From Perilla frutescens (Eukaryota; Streptophyta; Magnoliopsida; Lamiales; Lamiaceae): 64,000 bases of DNA. Position 1 is the stretch's first letter; every line of letters begins with the position of its first letter. Below, in pieces: positions 1-12,063 of this stretch. The notes beneath the pieces are model-generated. The model ran no database searches, was not told the origin of the DNA, and saw only the letters and a list, made by a program, of their open reading frames with translations. The position numbers and the translations under genes were made by a program. Location of the stretch: NCBI GenBank assembly GCA_026008535.1, contig BRKX01000006.1, positions 40,226,664 through 40,290,663 of the forward strand, read 5' to 3'.

Positions 1-1426
1 GAAGAGATGCTCCGTATTTTGCAGGAGCGTGATGAGGAGCGTGAGAGGGCACACAGGCAGGAGTACGATAACATGTTTCATAGACTGAGGGATTTCATTA
101 AGGACATGTTCAAGAAGTTTATCCGATCCCCAGATCTCGATCCCGGTCCCGGTCCCGTAGTAGGAGTAGCTCTCATGGTAGACATCAAGAACATGCACGG
201 AAAGAGAGTCCTCAGCGATCGGCACCTCGTATGGTACATGATTACGATGTAAGTAGTGTTTTGTATGATTTTGCCTGACATATATTTTTAAATATACTAA
301 CTAATTTCAGTACAGGTTGAGGGCCACATCTTGAGGATGTACGTGTTGAGGGTGTAGGGGCCACAGGTGACGATTAGGATCTTGGATCACATTCCAGTCT
401 AGTTAGACCTAGCTTGACTAGGACGAGCTCAACTGGTGTGTCAAGCTCGATGAAGGAAATTGTTGATTTTCGATGTTGCGGGCCAGACGCGCGCTTAAGA
501 GTGAATTTAGTCGATATTGAACTGCCTCGGCCTTCTTTGATGAATTGCTCGACAACAACAGAGACATGTCCACATAATGTATGGATCTGATCTTGTATTA
601 CCTTCAAATCAGGATGGCCGAGGGTCGTGGATTGATGTCAGTGGTGAATTCACGGAGCACAGTCATCTTGCAGTCATCATTCTTCGTAAGTTTTCAATGA
701 TTATTTTAATCTAACAAGTCAATTGATTTTATAATTACGTTAATATTTGTTTGTTACAATATAAGTTGGTGCGAGAGTATCAGCTCATTCATCCAGAAGA
801 TGACGAATTCATGCAGACATGCCTCCATTATGACTACGCATTGTGGGGTTGGGATGATGAGCCAGTCCACATCGTCAGAGGGGAGCAGTTATTGACGGGT
901 CCTTGGTGACAGACGAAGAATGTAAGTGAACATCGTTAAATTCCAATTACGATACATGTTTCTTTTATGACTGTTTTGTATATTTTTGTGTTTGTAGATC
1001 ATCACCGTTTACCATGTTGATGGACATTTCGTGACCGTTCGGATTCATCTAGACGCATGGCGAGTTGAGTTGTACGATTCATTATTGTATAACATGATAG
1101 ATCCGATGGATTAGCTTACGTATTCGATGCGTGAGCACCAGCTCTGGTCATTGATGCACTTGATTCCAGGACTGCTGCAGCATTGCAAATATTGGGAGAG
1201 AGCCGGACGTACTGAAATCTACAGACCGATGGAGTATTACAGAACGCCACTCATGTATCAGTTCAGGCAGACAGATGGTGTAAGTTGTGGGGTTTTTTCT
1301 GCAATGCAAGCCGATCGATTGATTTCATCGAAGACATTCAGCATGGATCCTACTCTGGATGACTTGGACAAGTATAGGAAGCTTTTAGCTGTTAGGATAT
1401 TCGGTCATTGTCAGAGGCTAGCATGA
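1..1426 (+). pseudogene. Ulp1-like cysteine protease remnant, transposon-type
   Basis: Exon-like pieces in one direction encode the C-terminal Ulp1 (C48 peptidase) fold. About 771-920 reads into LLTGPW, then a TGA where a Trp is expected, and ends at a gtaagt donor. After an intron, from about 998, comes YHVDGHFVTVRI, then WRVELYDS and, at 1260-1300, QTDGVSCGVF. These supply the His, Asp and Cys of the catalytic triad. An in-frame TAG at 1112-1114 separates His/Asp from Cys, so no complete protease is made. The beginning (1-250) encodes a charged, helical stretch and an Arg/Ser-rich tail visible only after a frame change. Proteins of this family in plants are usually carried by MULE or CACTA transposons, and the convergent neighbour is a MULE transposase. 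The upstream boundary lies outside the window. It is not a host SUMO protease as far as I can see. Confidence 0.7.
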
Positions 1427-1550
1427 GTAGAGCTTTGACTTATGTGGTGTTTTAGTACTTCGACTTGATTAATGTTGACTTAGTACTTGGACTTGATTAA
1501 TGTTAATGTTGATTTAGTACTTAGACTTGATTAATGTTAATGTTGATTTA

Positions 1551-1740
1551 GAAGATCTCATGACAATAATTGTCACAAGTAGAAGATCTCGTGAGAATTA
1601 TTGTCACGAGTAGAAGATTTCATGACAATAATTGTCACGAGTAGATGATCTGGTGAGAATAATTCTCATGAAATCTTCTACTCGTGACAATAATTCTCAC
1701 GAGATCTTCTACTTGTGACAATTATTGTCACGAGATCCTC
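1551..1740. repeat. Large inverted repeat built from ~32-bp palindromic units
   Basis: About 90 bp (three units of roughly AGAAGATCTCGTGA plus AATTATTGTCACGAGT) is followed by its near-perfect reverse complement, so the stretch can fold into one long hairpin. Each unit is itself palindromic around GTGACAATAATTGTCAC. It lies just past the 3' ends of two convergent genes, the Ulp1 remnant and the MULE transposase. A related block sits upstream of the transposase (4525-4865), so these may be subterminal transposase-binding repeats. That role is inferred. Confidence 0.75.
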
Positions 1741-1912
1741 CAGAAAAAATGCAAAATTATATTTGAATATGGAATTAACCCTATAACAATCGTATCTCAA
1801 TATCAGTCATATCACAACATCAGTCTTTACAATCATATCTCAATATCAGTGATATCAAAACATCAGCTTTACTACATAAATATTTATATTAATCCGTTCA
1901 ATCGTAACACGA

Positions 1913-4402
1913 TCAAATTTGAGGTTGAACTCTATTCGGACACTTGCCCTTGTTGTGTCCTGGTTGACGACAGATACTACATCTCTTAGGTCGACGTTGC
2001 CCTTTGCCAGGTGCATCCCATTCTTCATGCTCAATCTGTTGTGGGGCTGTACATTTCTTCCTATTATGGCCAGTGCCTCCACACCTCGAGCATACTTGTT
2101 GTCTTCTACTTCTTGTACTTGAGCCTTCACCTGCTGAACGATATCTTCCTTCCTTAGGACGACCCGCTTGGGGAACTAATTTAGGAGGGCAAACTTTGAA
2201 TAAAGATGAGACTGTCCATTCATCCTGACTCGGCACTAAATGTACACGATCATGTTATGCAAGACAAATTGTAACTTGCTTGAAATACAAGTCCACATAA
2301 TCATATATGTCATGTCTTGCACTCCTGTTACAATAGTTCTAATGTGTTACTTAAAAAACATAATAGCTGAAGTTTATAAAAGACATATTTATAAAAGTAC
2401 GGTACCTAATAGCAGCCGCTGTATGAGAACAAGGGATTTGATCGAGCTGAAATGCACCACATTCACATGTTTTCATTTGAAGGTCAACTAGGAAGCTCTT
2501 ATCGTTCTTTTGTACTTTGTACAAATGTGCATTATGGCCTCGAACAACATACTGAAGGCTCATCTCCACTTGATAGCTCAATTTTGTGTAAGCAAATTCT
2601 GTAAGTATGTGATCTCTCGACATTGTCTTCGCACGTCTCTCATTGAACCACTTCTCTATCACATCCCTTACAACCTCAATGAGAGAACATACGGGCAATC
2701 TTCTAGCCCACAATAAACGAGCATTGAAACATTCAGCTGCATTTGATGTCATTAAGCTGTAACGACGTGAAGGGCATTGTGACCGTGATCAATGATGAAC
2801 CCCTATACTTAGCAATGTATTGTAAACTTTGACTCGGCTTGAGGAGATCATCGATAAATATTTCAGAAACTTTTCCTCTCTATATGCAAATGCAGCACTT
2901 TTAAACATCGAAATCACATGATGACCTACTCGAATTAGATTCTTCGCGATGTGGTAATAGCACAATCCGTGGACCGCTGTAGGATACACTGCCTTAACAG
3001 CATTTGTGATGCTCACATGTTGGTCCGAGACTATCACCAAATCATCACGATCTCCAAAGGCCCTCTTAAACCACTCCATGAACCATGTCCAGACTGCATC
3101 ATTCTCAATAGGACCCACACCAATGGCAAGAGGAAAACACTGCTCATTACCGTCTTTCGTCACAACGATGAAAAGAATAACCTTGGTCTTTCCCTTCAAA
3201 CGAGTGCCGTCAATGGCGATAACTGGACACATACACACTCTGAATGCCGCTCTACAAACTCCTAGAGCAAAAAATGTGTACATGAAATGATCATCACCAT
3301 CAATCTCCAAATCATAAACAGTATCAGGATTGGACCTCTTCAACATCTCCAAATATGCAGACAATACCGTGAAAAACTGATCATTAGAATCGTAAACCAT
3401 CTCTATTGCGAGATTCCTAGCCCGCAATGCAACACTGTACTCAACCTCAATGCTATACTCCCTCAATATCTTAGCTATCATTGCTATCGGCTTCAGGATA
3501 GAATCCTCATCTAGGATTCTCTTCTTAAATAAATCAGCAATTACTCGAGAGGATAACTTCCGTGGCGTATTACATGTCAGGTCCAACCGACATGTATGAT
3601 TATCCTCTAATTTAATCACCATCCACAAGCCACCCTTAGAACTTGCCACTAATTTAAACGGGCAGGTCTCATTTTGTTTGCAAATAACTATTAGTCGACT
3701 TTTGCTGGATCGAGAGATCGAATATTCCACTTGACGCTGCATATACCACTTTCCAACAGCAATTACCAAATCTTTCTTCTCCAAGAAAGTCTTTCCCACG
3801 GCTATCGCATCAATATCTGTCGGGGATGGGTCGTCCTGTACCACTACTAGTGCATCGTCAACATGGGCCACATGAATAGACTAATGTCCCAAGGGAGGAA
3901 ACTCTACATTTGGAGCTTCAACATCAGGAGCAAAATCCTCAGATGAGAAGTTGTGAGGTCCACCATGCTGTAGAATATTGACAAACTCATTGAGACGCCC
4001 TGGCTCGTGAATCCATTCACAAAATTCAGCAATTTGCTTACGCCGAACTTCACTCTCATAATTCTCGTCGTCATCATCGCCATCATCATCATCATCATCA
4101 TCCCAAGACAGATCATCAACACTATCATCTCCAATTGGTTCATCATTAGCATCATTTGACGGTATTCTACTTGGAGTTTGTAGAATTGATTTCTCAGTAA
4201 CGTATACAACCGGCTCATCTTGCTCCTGAACTAAACGAGCTAAATCAACATCTATTTTCAAAAGTCCTTTTAGTGTCCTTCCTGTTAATGACCTCGTCAA
4301 ATAACTAAGTGTATAACTAACACTTGTTGGAGATGTCTCCATAAAATCGTGAATTTCTTCAACCAATTTATCACGTGATAAATTGTCAAATGGGAGGTGC
4401 AC
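1913..4402 (-). pseudogene. Mutator-like (MuDR/MULE) transposase, inactivated
   Basis: Minus-strand gene in two exons: 4402-2406 and 2324-1913, with an 81-base GT/AG intron. In order it has an N-terminal region with an Asp-rich run (near 4060-4110), a MuDR-type DNA-binding region (about 3800-3560, with CKQNETCPFKL), the MULE transposase core (about 3240-2920, VIAIDGTRLKGKTKV then VSDQHVSITNAV and GLCYYHIAKN), a SWIM zinc finger (CECGAFQLDQIPCSHT near 2430-2470), and two CCHC zinc knuckles (CSRCGGTGHNRKKC, CSICRQPGHNKGKC) in exon 2. The frame is continuous but has stops at 3881-3883, 2789-2791 and 2255-2257. With these the element cannot supply its own transposase. Family assignment is strong. 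I did not find terminal inverted repeats or a target duplication, so the element's ends are unknown. Confidence 0.85.
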
Positions 4403-4524
4403 TAGCTAATCTTCACCATCCACATACTCAGATCTCTCCCATATACCGCTATGTCGGACAATAATACGTTGTCAAGCCATCTGAAAATCAACAATAAACA
4501 GTAATTAAAGTAATTTAAAAAAAA

Positions 4525-4865
4525 ATCTCGTGACAATATTGTCATGGAAGCATAGAATTCGTGACAATATTGTCACGGTTCAGGTGAACTCTTGATAATA
4601 TTGTCACGAATTCTATGATCTCATGACAATATTGTCACGAAATGAAGACACTTGAATTTTTTTAAAAAAAAATTATTGTCACGAAATGAATAGATTTCGT
4701 GAGAATATATTGTCACGAAATCTATTCATTTCGTGACAATAAATTTTTAGCCACGAGATGTGTTCTTCTGGCGAGTATTATTGTCACAGTTCATAGATTT
4801 TGAGAGTATATTGTCACGAAATCTATGAACTGTGATAATAATACTCAAGAGAACACTGTATAGCC
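4525..4865. repeat. Cluster of GTGACAATATTGTCAC palindromes and hairpins
   Basis: Several copies of a perfect 16-base palindrome, GTGACAATATTGTCAC, and longer hairpins such as the inverted pair around ATAGATTTCGTGAGAATATA (about 4665-4750) and another around 4790-4845. The core word is shared with the block at 1551-1740, on the opposite side of the transposase gene. The pair brackets the gene, as subterminal repeats of a MULE would. Confidence 0.7.
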
Positions 4866-4869
4866 GAAA

Positions 4870-5737
4870 AAAAATCGATGCTACTAATTTTTTCAAAACA
4901 TTAAAATCTTTAACTTCAAGTTAATCTACCACAAAATATCCTAATCTACAATAATTTATGCATATAGGATCATTAAAAATTACAAAAACAAACATCTTAT
5001 AACTTGAATAACTATTAAACAAATCTATTACGAAATTAACATAAATTGCGGATAAATTACTTAAAATTTTCTTGACGGCTAATTCGAACAACTTGACGGT
5101 TATAAAAATTAAAAAACTAACCTCAAATTTCTTGGATATATGTTGTTGTTTCTCCAACAATATTTTGTAAAAAATGGGCGTGGGTTTTATTTGACAAAAT
5201 CGTGAGTATTTGGTTGAATATGTTTTCTTCTTTCTTGGAATTAAATGCATGCAACAACAATGCACCTACCAAATTTAATTCTCAGATTTTTGATTTTTTT
5301 AAAATAAATTGCCACACATGCATCTTTTAATTAATGAGAAAAGAAATGGAAATTGTTCAAATGAGACAAAAAGGGCATATAGGACTTTTACACCACTTTT
5401 TAAATAGAAAAGCATGACCTATCAATCTTGGCTAAAAAAGAATTTGCTATCTTGAATTTGACTACTTTAATTTTTCACCCATTTTATATTATGCTTTCTA
5501 ATGTAAAATGGTGGTCTCCCAGTTTTCTAAGCTAAAAGAGAATCACCATTCGTTTGTTTAACTAACAAGAAAATATTCTAGATCTAGTCTCACCTCTCTT
5601 TCTCTTAGTATTTCTCCCATTTCTACTCTCAATTCTCCCTCCTTTCTCTTTATCAAGATTGCTACTTTATTATAGAAATTATAATATTTTGTACAGATCT
5701 TCATGGATCTTACAAGATAGGCAAAAATAAATCTTAA
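4870..5737. other. AT-rich stretch without a recognisable gene
   Basis: I see no coding region with family resemblance, no clear inverted ends and no RNA gene. The short open frames here are Lys/Phe/Ile-rich and look like chance. The stretch ends at the target duplication of the hAT element that starts at 5738. Confidence 0.6.
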
Positions 5738-6012
5738 TAGAGGCACCCAAAAGTAACCGAACCGGCGGTTTGTAACCGCTGGTTACACGGTTTGCCGCCG
5801 GTTCTGGTTGGTACGGATGGTTACGGTTTGTAAACCGTAACCGTCAATCGTAAAATGAAGGTTCGGTTCCAGTTTGGGGTGGCGGTTTTGCACAAATCGC
5901 TGGTTTCGGCGGTTTGTATATATTTTTTATTTTTTTTTATTATTTTTTTAACGGCCGAGATCACGATCCGCGTGATCTCGATCAATGGATAGGAATGTAC
6001 GGAGGCGGATCG

Positions 6013-7435
6013 TGTTGGTTTTGTATACTAGAAGACCTGTCTTTTGTATACCTTATTGATGATGGTTTTATGATGATATAGAATGAATACAATTGCAGTC
6101 ACTGTTTGCATTTAAATTGTTATATTTACATGCATGTTCACTATACTTACATTGTAGATGATATGGTGTGGGTAAACACATGGTTAGATCATATCATCGG
6201 TTCCTTGTAATGTATTAAAAGGCTCACGGTCTAGATAACACTGAACCTGCTATCGGTACGCCGTAGAATAATCTGATAGTTAGTTTGTCTTGACTAACTG
6301 ATTATTCTAATACACGGACGAGTGTATTGAGGAGGATCTACTTAGGATTCTATTCTCTATTCTGACCTTAAATGAGAGAATAAGAATCCATAGAGTTCGG
6401 GTTCTTAACCCCTATATGTTGGCGGACATATACGTGTAGTGTTTGCAGCTTTGATTTATCAAAGGGTGAGATTCTTTCATAGGATCAATAATCTCGATAT
6501 CTTAGGTTGTGACATTTACACTTATGATGGGTCATGCAATATGTAGGGGCACCGTGTCCTGGTGCGCCAGGTTGATGGTGTCCCCTTGAGGAAATGCAAG
6601 TTCATGCTGAAACCCTGCAGGTGGAATTTATTCCGTGCATGAGTAAAGCTTGTGTGGTACTACTCAAGGAAAAGATATTAATTAATTATAGTTGTCAGAA
6701 GCTTACATAATTAATTAATGGACATTATATCTTAAACATGGGGAATGGCTGGATTAAAGGAGAAAGCATATTCAGAAATATGTATTAAATTGGTAGGTCA
6801 GTATTATTTCTTTATTGGAATAAAAATAATACTTAATTTATTTAATCATATCCTAAGTTTATTGGATATTGGATATTAAATAAATTAATGGGCCAATTTA
6901 ATATTCTTCTAGATCCCTGTTGTAGCCCAAAAAGAGACTGAATTGGATTGGAGATAGAACAAGAGATAGAGATAGAATTCCAGTCCAACTGGGACACTAA
7001 TTTCGTCCACCCCCTTATAAATAAGAGGGTGGAGGGCACGAAATTATCATCATAATATATCAGCCCTCTCGTGTTCTCTTGACCTCCACAGATTCCATAC
7101 CGATCTAGTAGATTTCAGCCCACCCTGAAACTAGATTCAGTTCAGGAATACAACAGAAGATCAAGGAGTGGAATAGCATCAAGGGGCGCCTATTATCATT
7201 CATACAACAGCAAGATTAGACCTTTAATCTTGTCCTCAACCCGTCGTTTAATTTGTAAGTCTTTTTTTGGTATTCTATGTTTCCGCTTTAGTAGAATCGA
7301 AAAGCGGATTTGCATGTTAATTAAACTCGGTTAATTAAAACATATGTGCTACATAAAATTATGATCTACATGACATTAGGATTAATGAACATCCAATTAG
7401 ATCTTGCGGTGGTTCAATTCGGAAAAACCCCAACA
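6013..7435 (+). mobile_element. Solo LTR nested in the hAT element
   Basis: Starts TGTTGGTTTTGTATAC and ends AACCCCAACA, so it has the TG...CA ends of an LTR. It is flanked by a perfect 5-base duplication, GATCG (6008-6012 and 7436-7440). No gag or pol lies inside, and length is 1423 bp. A relative of the same family occupies 44575-46632. The state fits LTR-LTR recombination that removed the internal region. The orientation given is only by TATA-like content and is not certain. Confidence 0.9.
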
Positions 7436-7568
7436 GATCGATGATGTGGAACCGTCGGTTTTGGATCCCAAACCGACGGTTTGGCTGAAAACCGGCGGTT
7501 CCGGCGTTGGTTTTCAAAAAAATTCAAATTCAAATTTTAAAACTCCCCCCCACTCCCCAATTTTCACC

Positions 7569-7576
7569 TATAAATA
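7569..7576 (+). promoter_or_regulatory. TATA box of the hAT transposase
   Basis: TATAAATA sits about 250 bases before the transposase start at 7821, followed by a CT-rich leader (7615-7640). Placement and leader type fit a plant promoter. Confidence 0.6.
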
Positions 7577-7820
7577 CCCCATCTCCTTCACCATTTTCAC
7601 TTACACCAAACTCTCAATCTCTCTCTCTATGCTCTAATTCTCTCTATTCTAGCAATATCATTTTCTCATTCAAGTTTTTTACAAGTTACAATCTTACAAA
7701 GTTACTCTCTCCACTCTCAATCCTCAATCTCAAGTTCTCAAGTCTCAACTCTCTCAACTCTCATAATCTCAATTTCTTCATTTCTTCATTTCTACTCATT
7801 TTCTATCATCCCTAATCATC

Positions 7821-10325
7821 ATGTCTAGCCGAGGTAGCCGAGCTGATAAGGGTAAAGGCAAAGCTATTGCTGATAGTTCCGAAGCTCCACGTTGTCATCG
7901 TCGTACTCATTCTAGAGTACATATTTCTGATGATGCTGATACGAAGTCGCCTCAATTTCAACAACAACAACCTGAAGAATATGTGAAACTCTATGGCGGA
8001 GCCAATAGCGGTTTCTACAACGATCCAAGTGGTGGTGGTTTCTACAACGATCCAAGTGGTGGCAGTTTTTACAACAATCCTACTACTCAAATGGAAGTTG
8101 ACGAAGAAGTGGCAAGATGGATCCAGTTTGAAGAATTGTAACGATATCAAGAATCTCGTGCTTTCAGCGGAATTCCATCCATCGATCTCGACACAGACGA
8201 GGCGGAGGTTCCCGTTCCAACAAGAAATATGGCACTGAAATCCGCTCTCTTTACTATTCATTTCTGAAAGGTGGCAAAGAAGAATGAACAGGGTGTGTTT
8301 GATTTGTATTGCAACTATTGTCCGAAGCAATACAAATTTCATACCGTAGGAGGCTATGGGACATACTGGTCACACATCACTAACAATCATCAAGTCGAAC
8401 TTGGGCATGCTCAAGCTCAATCGCAACTCAACTTCCAATCGATAAACAGTCAAAATGTCGAAAGCCAAGGTGAAGGTACGCCGTACTCATCTCAACTATT
8501 TAGGTTTGACCTTCTAGTTACTAGGGAACAAATGTGTTATTTTATTTGTGAAGAATCTTTAGTACTTCAATTTGCTGATAGCATGAATTTTGAATGTCGT
8601 ATGAAAGTTGCTTATAATCCTGGTGCTCAAAGAATACCTAGAATGACCATAACTAGAATCCTTGAAAGATTGCATATAAGATATAAGTCGAAATTGAAAA
8701 GTATTATTAGTAAAATTCCTTATAGGGTTGCTATTTGTTCTGATATTTGGTCTGATAAATTTATCCGTCGTCATTATATTGCTGTTACATTGCATTGGAT
8801 TGATTATTCATGGAATTTGAATAAATATTTAATTGCTTTTCGTAGATTTAACTGTCAAGATAGTGCTGTTAATATTGCTAAGGCTATTATTAAAATTTGC
8901 AATCAATTTAAAATGCTTGATAAAATTTTTTCTATTGGTTTTGATAATGCGGGTGCTAATACGGCTAGTATTAGAGAATTAATTCAAGCATGTAATCCAA
9001 CCTTGCATGGTAAATATTTTCATACTCGATGTATTGCTCATATTTTAAATTTATGTGTTCAAGATGGACTTAGAATATTAAATAACTCAATTCAACCTAT
9101 TTGTGATGCTGTTGATTATATTCATGGCAGAGTTAGAGTTAGACGTAGGTGGGAAAAATTATGTAAGAAAAATGGTGTGCATGCTAAAATTTTTAACTTA
9201 GATGTGCCTAATAGGTGGAACTCTACTTATGAAATGCTTTCTGCAACTTTGGAATATCGTGAATTATTATGTTCTTTTTTTGCTACGCATATTGAATCGT
9301 TTATTTTATTATCTTCGTATTAGGATGATTGTATTGAGCTAATGGAGCTTTTACAAGTTTTCCAATATGCAACAAAAGATTTATCTGATGTGTATTACCC
9401 TACTGTTTGTAAATTTATGTATCATTGTTGTTTAATTGCTGTAAAATTTAATTCTTGTAGTCATAAGCCCGATTTGCAAGAGATGATTCTAGCCATGGTA
9501 AAAAAATGGCTTAAATATTTTGATCATGTGCCTAATATTTTTTTGATTGCAAAAATATTGGATCCTACTTTTAAACTCAGTGGTACTAACGACATGATTG
9601 ATATCTATAATAGATTTTTATCTGGTATGAGTTTTACAGGATCCGATCCCGACGGCGGAGGTATGAATATATATGTGCCACTTGCTGAAGAAATTAAAAA
9701 AGATATTTATGAGTCTATATATTCACTTTACAGAAAATATGAGATAAAATATGGTGATAGTATAACTCGTCAAACAAGTCGTTCTTAAAGTTCTAGTAGT
9801 ACTTTTTCGTTAGGATTAAATACTTCATCTTCACGTAGTAGTGTTTTACAAGAATTCTAAATTTTTTTCCAAAGTAGAGGAAGTGTTAGGCGTAGTCAAA
9901 ATGAATTAGAAATGTATTTGCAAGACCCTATTGTGCCCCCTGATGATGAAAATGCAGGTCCCAATAATTTTGATGTTCTCAAGTGGTCGTCCCGAAATCA
10001 AGAGTGGTATCCTTTGCTTGCAATTATGGTAAGGGAGATTTTTGGAGTCCCGACATCAACAGTTGCGGTCGAGCAAGCTTTCAGTGAATCCGGTTACATG
10101 TTGGACGAACGAAGATCAAATTTGACACCGAATCACCTCGAAGCTCAAATGATGTTGAAGGACGAGTCCAAAGCCGACCAAAGAGAGCAAGAGAACCGTT
10201 TGGATGACTTGATGGATGACCCGCTCATTGAAGTTGGCTCGGTGAGTGAAGCTGAAGGGGGAGCCAAACCGGGGATGATTGGGACGACGACTTCGAATTC
10301 TAGACTCGCCAAGGAAAAAAGGTAA
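7821..10325 (+). pseudogene. hAT transposase (BED finger, hATC), nonsense-broken
   Basis: A single frame of about 834 codons runs from ATG 7821 to the stop at 10325, interrupted by in-frame stops at 8139, 8265, 9321, 9786 and 9858 but by no frameshift. Features in order: a Gly/Tyr/Asn-rich repeat (GFYNDPSGG copies near 7990-8090), a BED-type zinc finger (CNYCPKQYKFHTVGGYGTYW then HITNNH, about 8310-8390), a hAT core (ICSDIWSD near 8730-8760; SIGFDNAGANT near 8935), the ARI/DUF4413-like region (VPNIFLIAKILDPTFK near 9530), and the hATC dimerisation domain (WYPLLAIMVREIFGVPTSTV near 10000-10060, ending near 10160). It would have cut and pasted elements with matching ends, acting in the nucleus. 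Several stops fit C-to-T or G-to-A changes of CAG or TGG codons. Confidence 0.88.
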
Positions 10326-10439
10326 AATGAACTACGAGGGTTTTGATTCCAAGGTAAGGGATACGTAGGCAGCTTCATATGAAGTGCAGGCCTAAATTTC
10401 AATTATTTCTTTTTCCCCCCTAAATTGGTCAAATTGTTA

Positions 10440-10960
10440 AATGTTAATTATAGTTTGTAAATTGTAATTTAGTGTTAAATTGTAACTTGTAAATTTGTAA
10501 ATTATAATTTCATATTTTCATAGTTTGATTAATTTACGATTTGTAATTTGATAAATTAAATTGTATTCTCATTTCTCAATATTCTTGTAAATTGCAAGTT
10601 GTAAAGTTGTAACTTGTAAATTATAATTTAGTATTAAATTGTAACCTGTAAATTTATAAATTGTAATTTCATATTTTCATAGTTTGATTAATTTACGATT
10701 TGTAATTTGATAAATTAAATTGTATTCTCATTTCTCAATATTCTTGTAAATTGCAAGTTGTAAAGTTGTAACTTGTAAATTGTAATTTAGTATTAAATTG
10801 TAACTTGTAAATTTGTAAATTGTAATTTCATATTTTCATAGTTTGATTAATTTACGATATGTAATTTGATAAATTAATTTGTATTCTCATTTCTCAATAT
10901 TCTTGTAAGTTGTAAGTTGTAAAGTTGTAACTTGTAAATTGTAAGATATAAAATTATAAA
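10440..10960. repeat. 159-bp tandem repeat, about three copies
   Basis: The marker ATTTCATATTTTCATAG starts at about 10507, 10666 and 10825, giving a period of 159 bases. The unit is made of TTGTAAATT-type words. It lies between the transposase gene and the right end of the hAT element, a position typical of subterminal repeats. Confidence 0.8.
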
Positions 10961-11163
10961 TTATAAAGTTATATAAATTATAATAATATCAAAATTTAAA
11001 TAAACTTGTGTTGAATTTATCAAAATTTAAATAAACTTGTTTAATTTATCAAAATCCAATCGTCCATTCGAGTTCGAATAAAAAAAAATTCGGAAACCGG
11101 CGCTAACCGTCGGCGCTCCAAACCGGCGGTTACAAACCGGAACCGGAACCGTAGGCGCTACTA

Positions 11164-11842
11164 AATCTCAAGGCAGGAGGGATTTAATAGAAAGCATAAC
11201 AATTAGCTGAATTTATAATGAAGGATCAAATTTGATGTCTAAAGCTAAAATCTAATTTACTACATTCTATGGGAAAAAAGTTTTTTTTTTTTTTTTTTTT
11301 AATTTCCTCAATTTATCTTTATGAGGAAGGGACTCAATTGGAATGGGTTTTTGTTTTTGTGAATTGAATAATTTTCCAGATTGCGTTGCTTCTCTTTCGA
11401 GTTCACATAAAATTTCTAAAAACCTTCTTGCCATGGCATGTATACGCTTGCAGTTGCATACAACTTATTTTCACTTGTTTCTCACTTCAACGGTGAAAAG
11501 TTTAATTATTGGCAAATGTGCAAATTTCCCCTTTGTGGTGCAAATTTATTTCATTTTGTTGCTATATCTGAAAATATATATCAAATTCGTAATCCCATCT
11601 CAGATTCATGTTATTTCATTTATCACTAGTCACACTACCTAGAGTCATCCACTTTTTGTTTCTTCCTTTTTCTCATGTACCACATATTATCATCAGGTTT
11701 ACCAGCAAAATAACTTCATCTTTTAATGCTCATTCGATTTACCACTACATTACGTCATTTGTAAATTCATTTCTTTTATATTGAAGCTAAAAAAAAAAAC
11801 AAAAACAAAAAAAACCGAATCCCCATTTTTGTCTCGCCTTCA
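11164..11842. other. Intergenic region upstream of the BLUS1-like gene
   Basis: AT-rich with a T run (about 11281-11300). No coding match. It probably holds the kinase promoter, but I see no named element except the TATA box at 11843. Confidence 0.5.
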
Positions 11843-11851
11843 TCTATAAAG
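11843..11851 (+). promoter_or_regulatory. TATA box for the BLUS1-like kinase
   Basis: TCTATAAAG is about 215 bases before the ATG at 12064, with a pyrimidine-rich leader (11910-12050) after it. It is the only TATA-like site in a suitable place. Confidence 0.55.
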
Positions 11852-12063
11852 CAGTTGAAAAATCACATGAATGAGACCTTCACTTTTCACCGTGTTCACA
11901 TAAACCGCTGCATAAAACTCTCTCTCACAAGAATCCGCTTCAGCCTTTCTTTTGTATTTCCCTCATTCATCTTCAAATACAGAAACCTCTCGCAACAAAT
12001 TTCCTCGCCTTCTCTCTCTAAACCAATCAAGAAACGACCGCTCATACTTAATCCTTCATCTTC

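Larger units (their letters stand above)
5738..11163 (+). mobile_element. hAT transposon with 8-bp target duplication
   Basis: The ends are inverted: the left starts TAGAGGCACC and the right, reverse-complemented, starts TAGTAGCGCCTAC. Both are followed by GC-rich tracts built from ACCGGCGGTTT-like words (5755-5925 and 11090-11160). The flanks are AATCTTAA (5730-5737) and AATCTCAA (11164-11171), an 8-base duplication with one mismatch, as expected for hAT. Inside are a BED-finger/hATC transposase (7821-10325), a 159-bp tandem repeat (10440-10960) and a later solo-LTR insertion (6013-7435). Confidence 0.9.

Noticed and set aside
1112..1426. Host SUMO protease gene
   Set aside because: Surroundings and sequence style are transposon-type, and a stop separates the catalytic residues.
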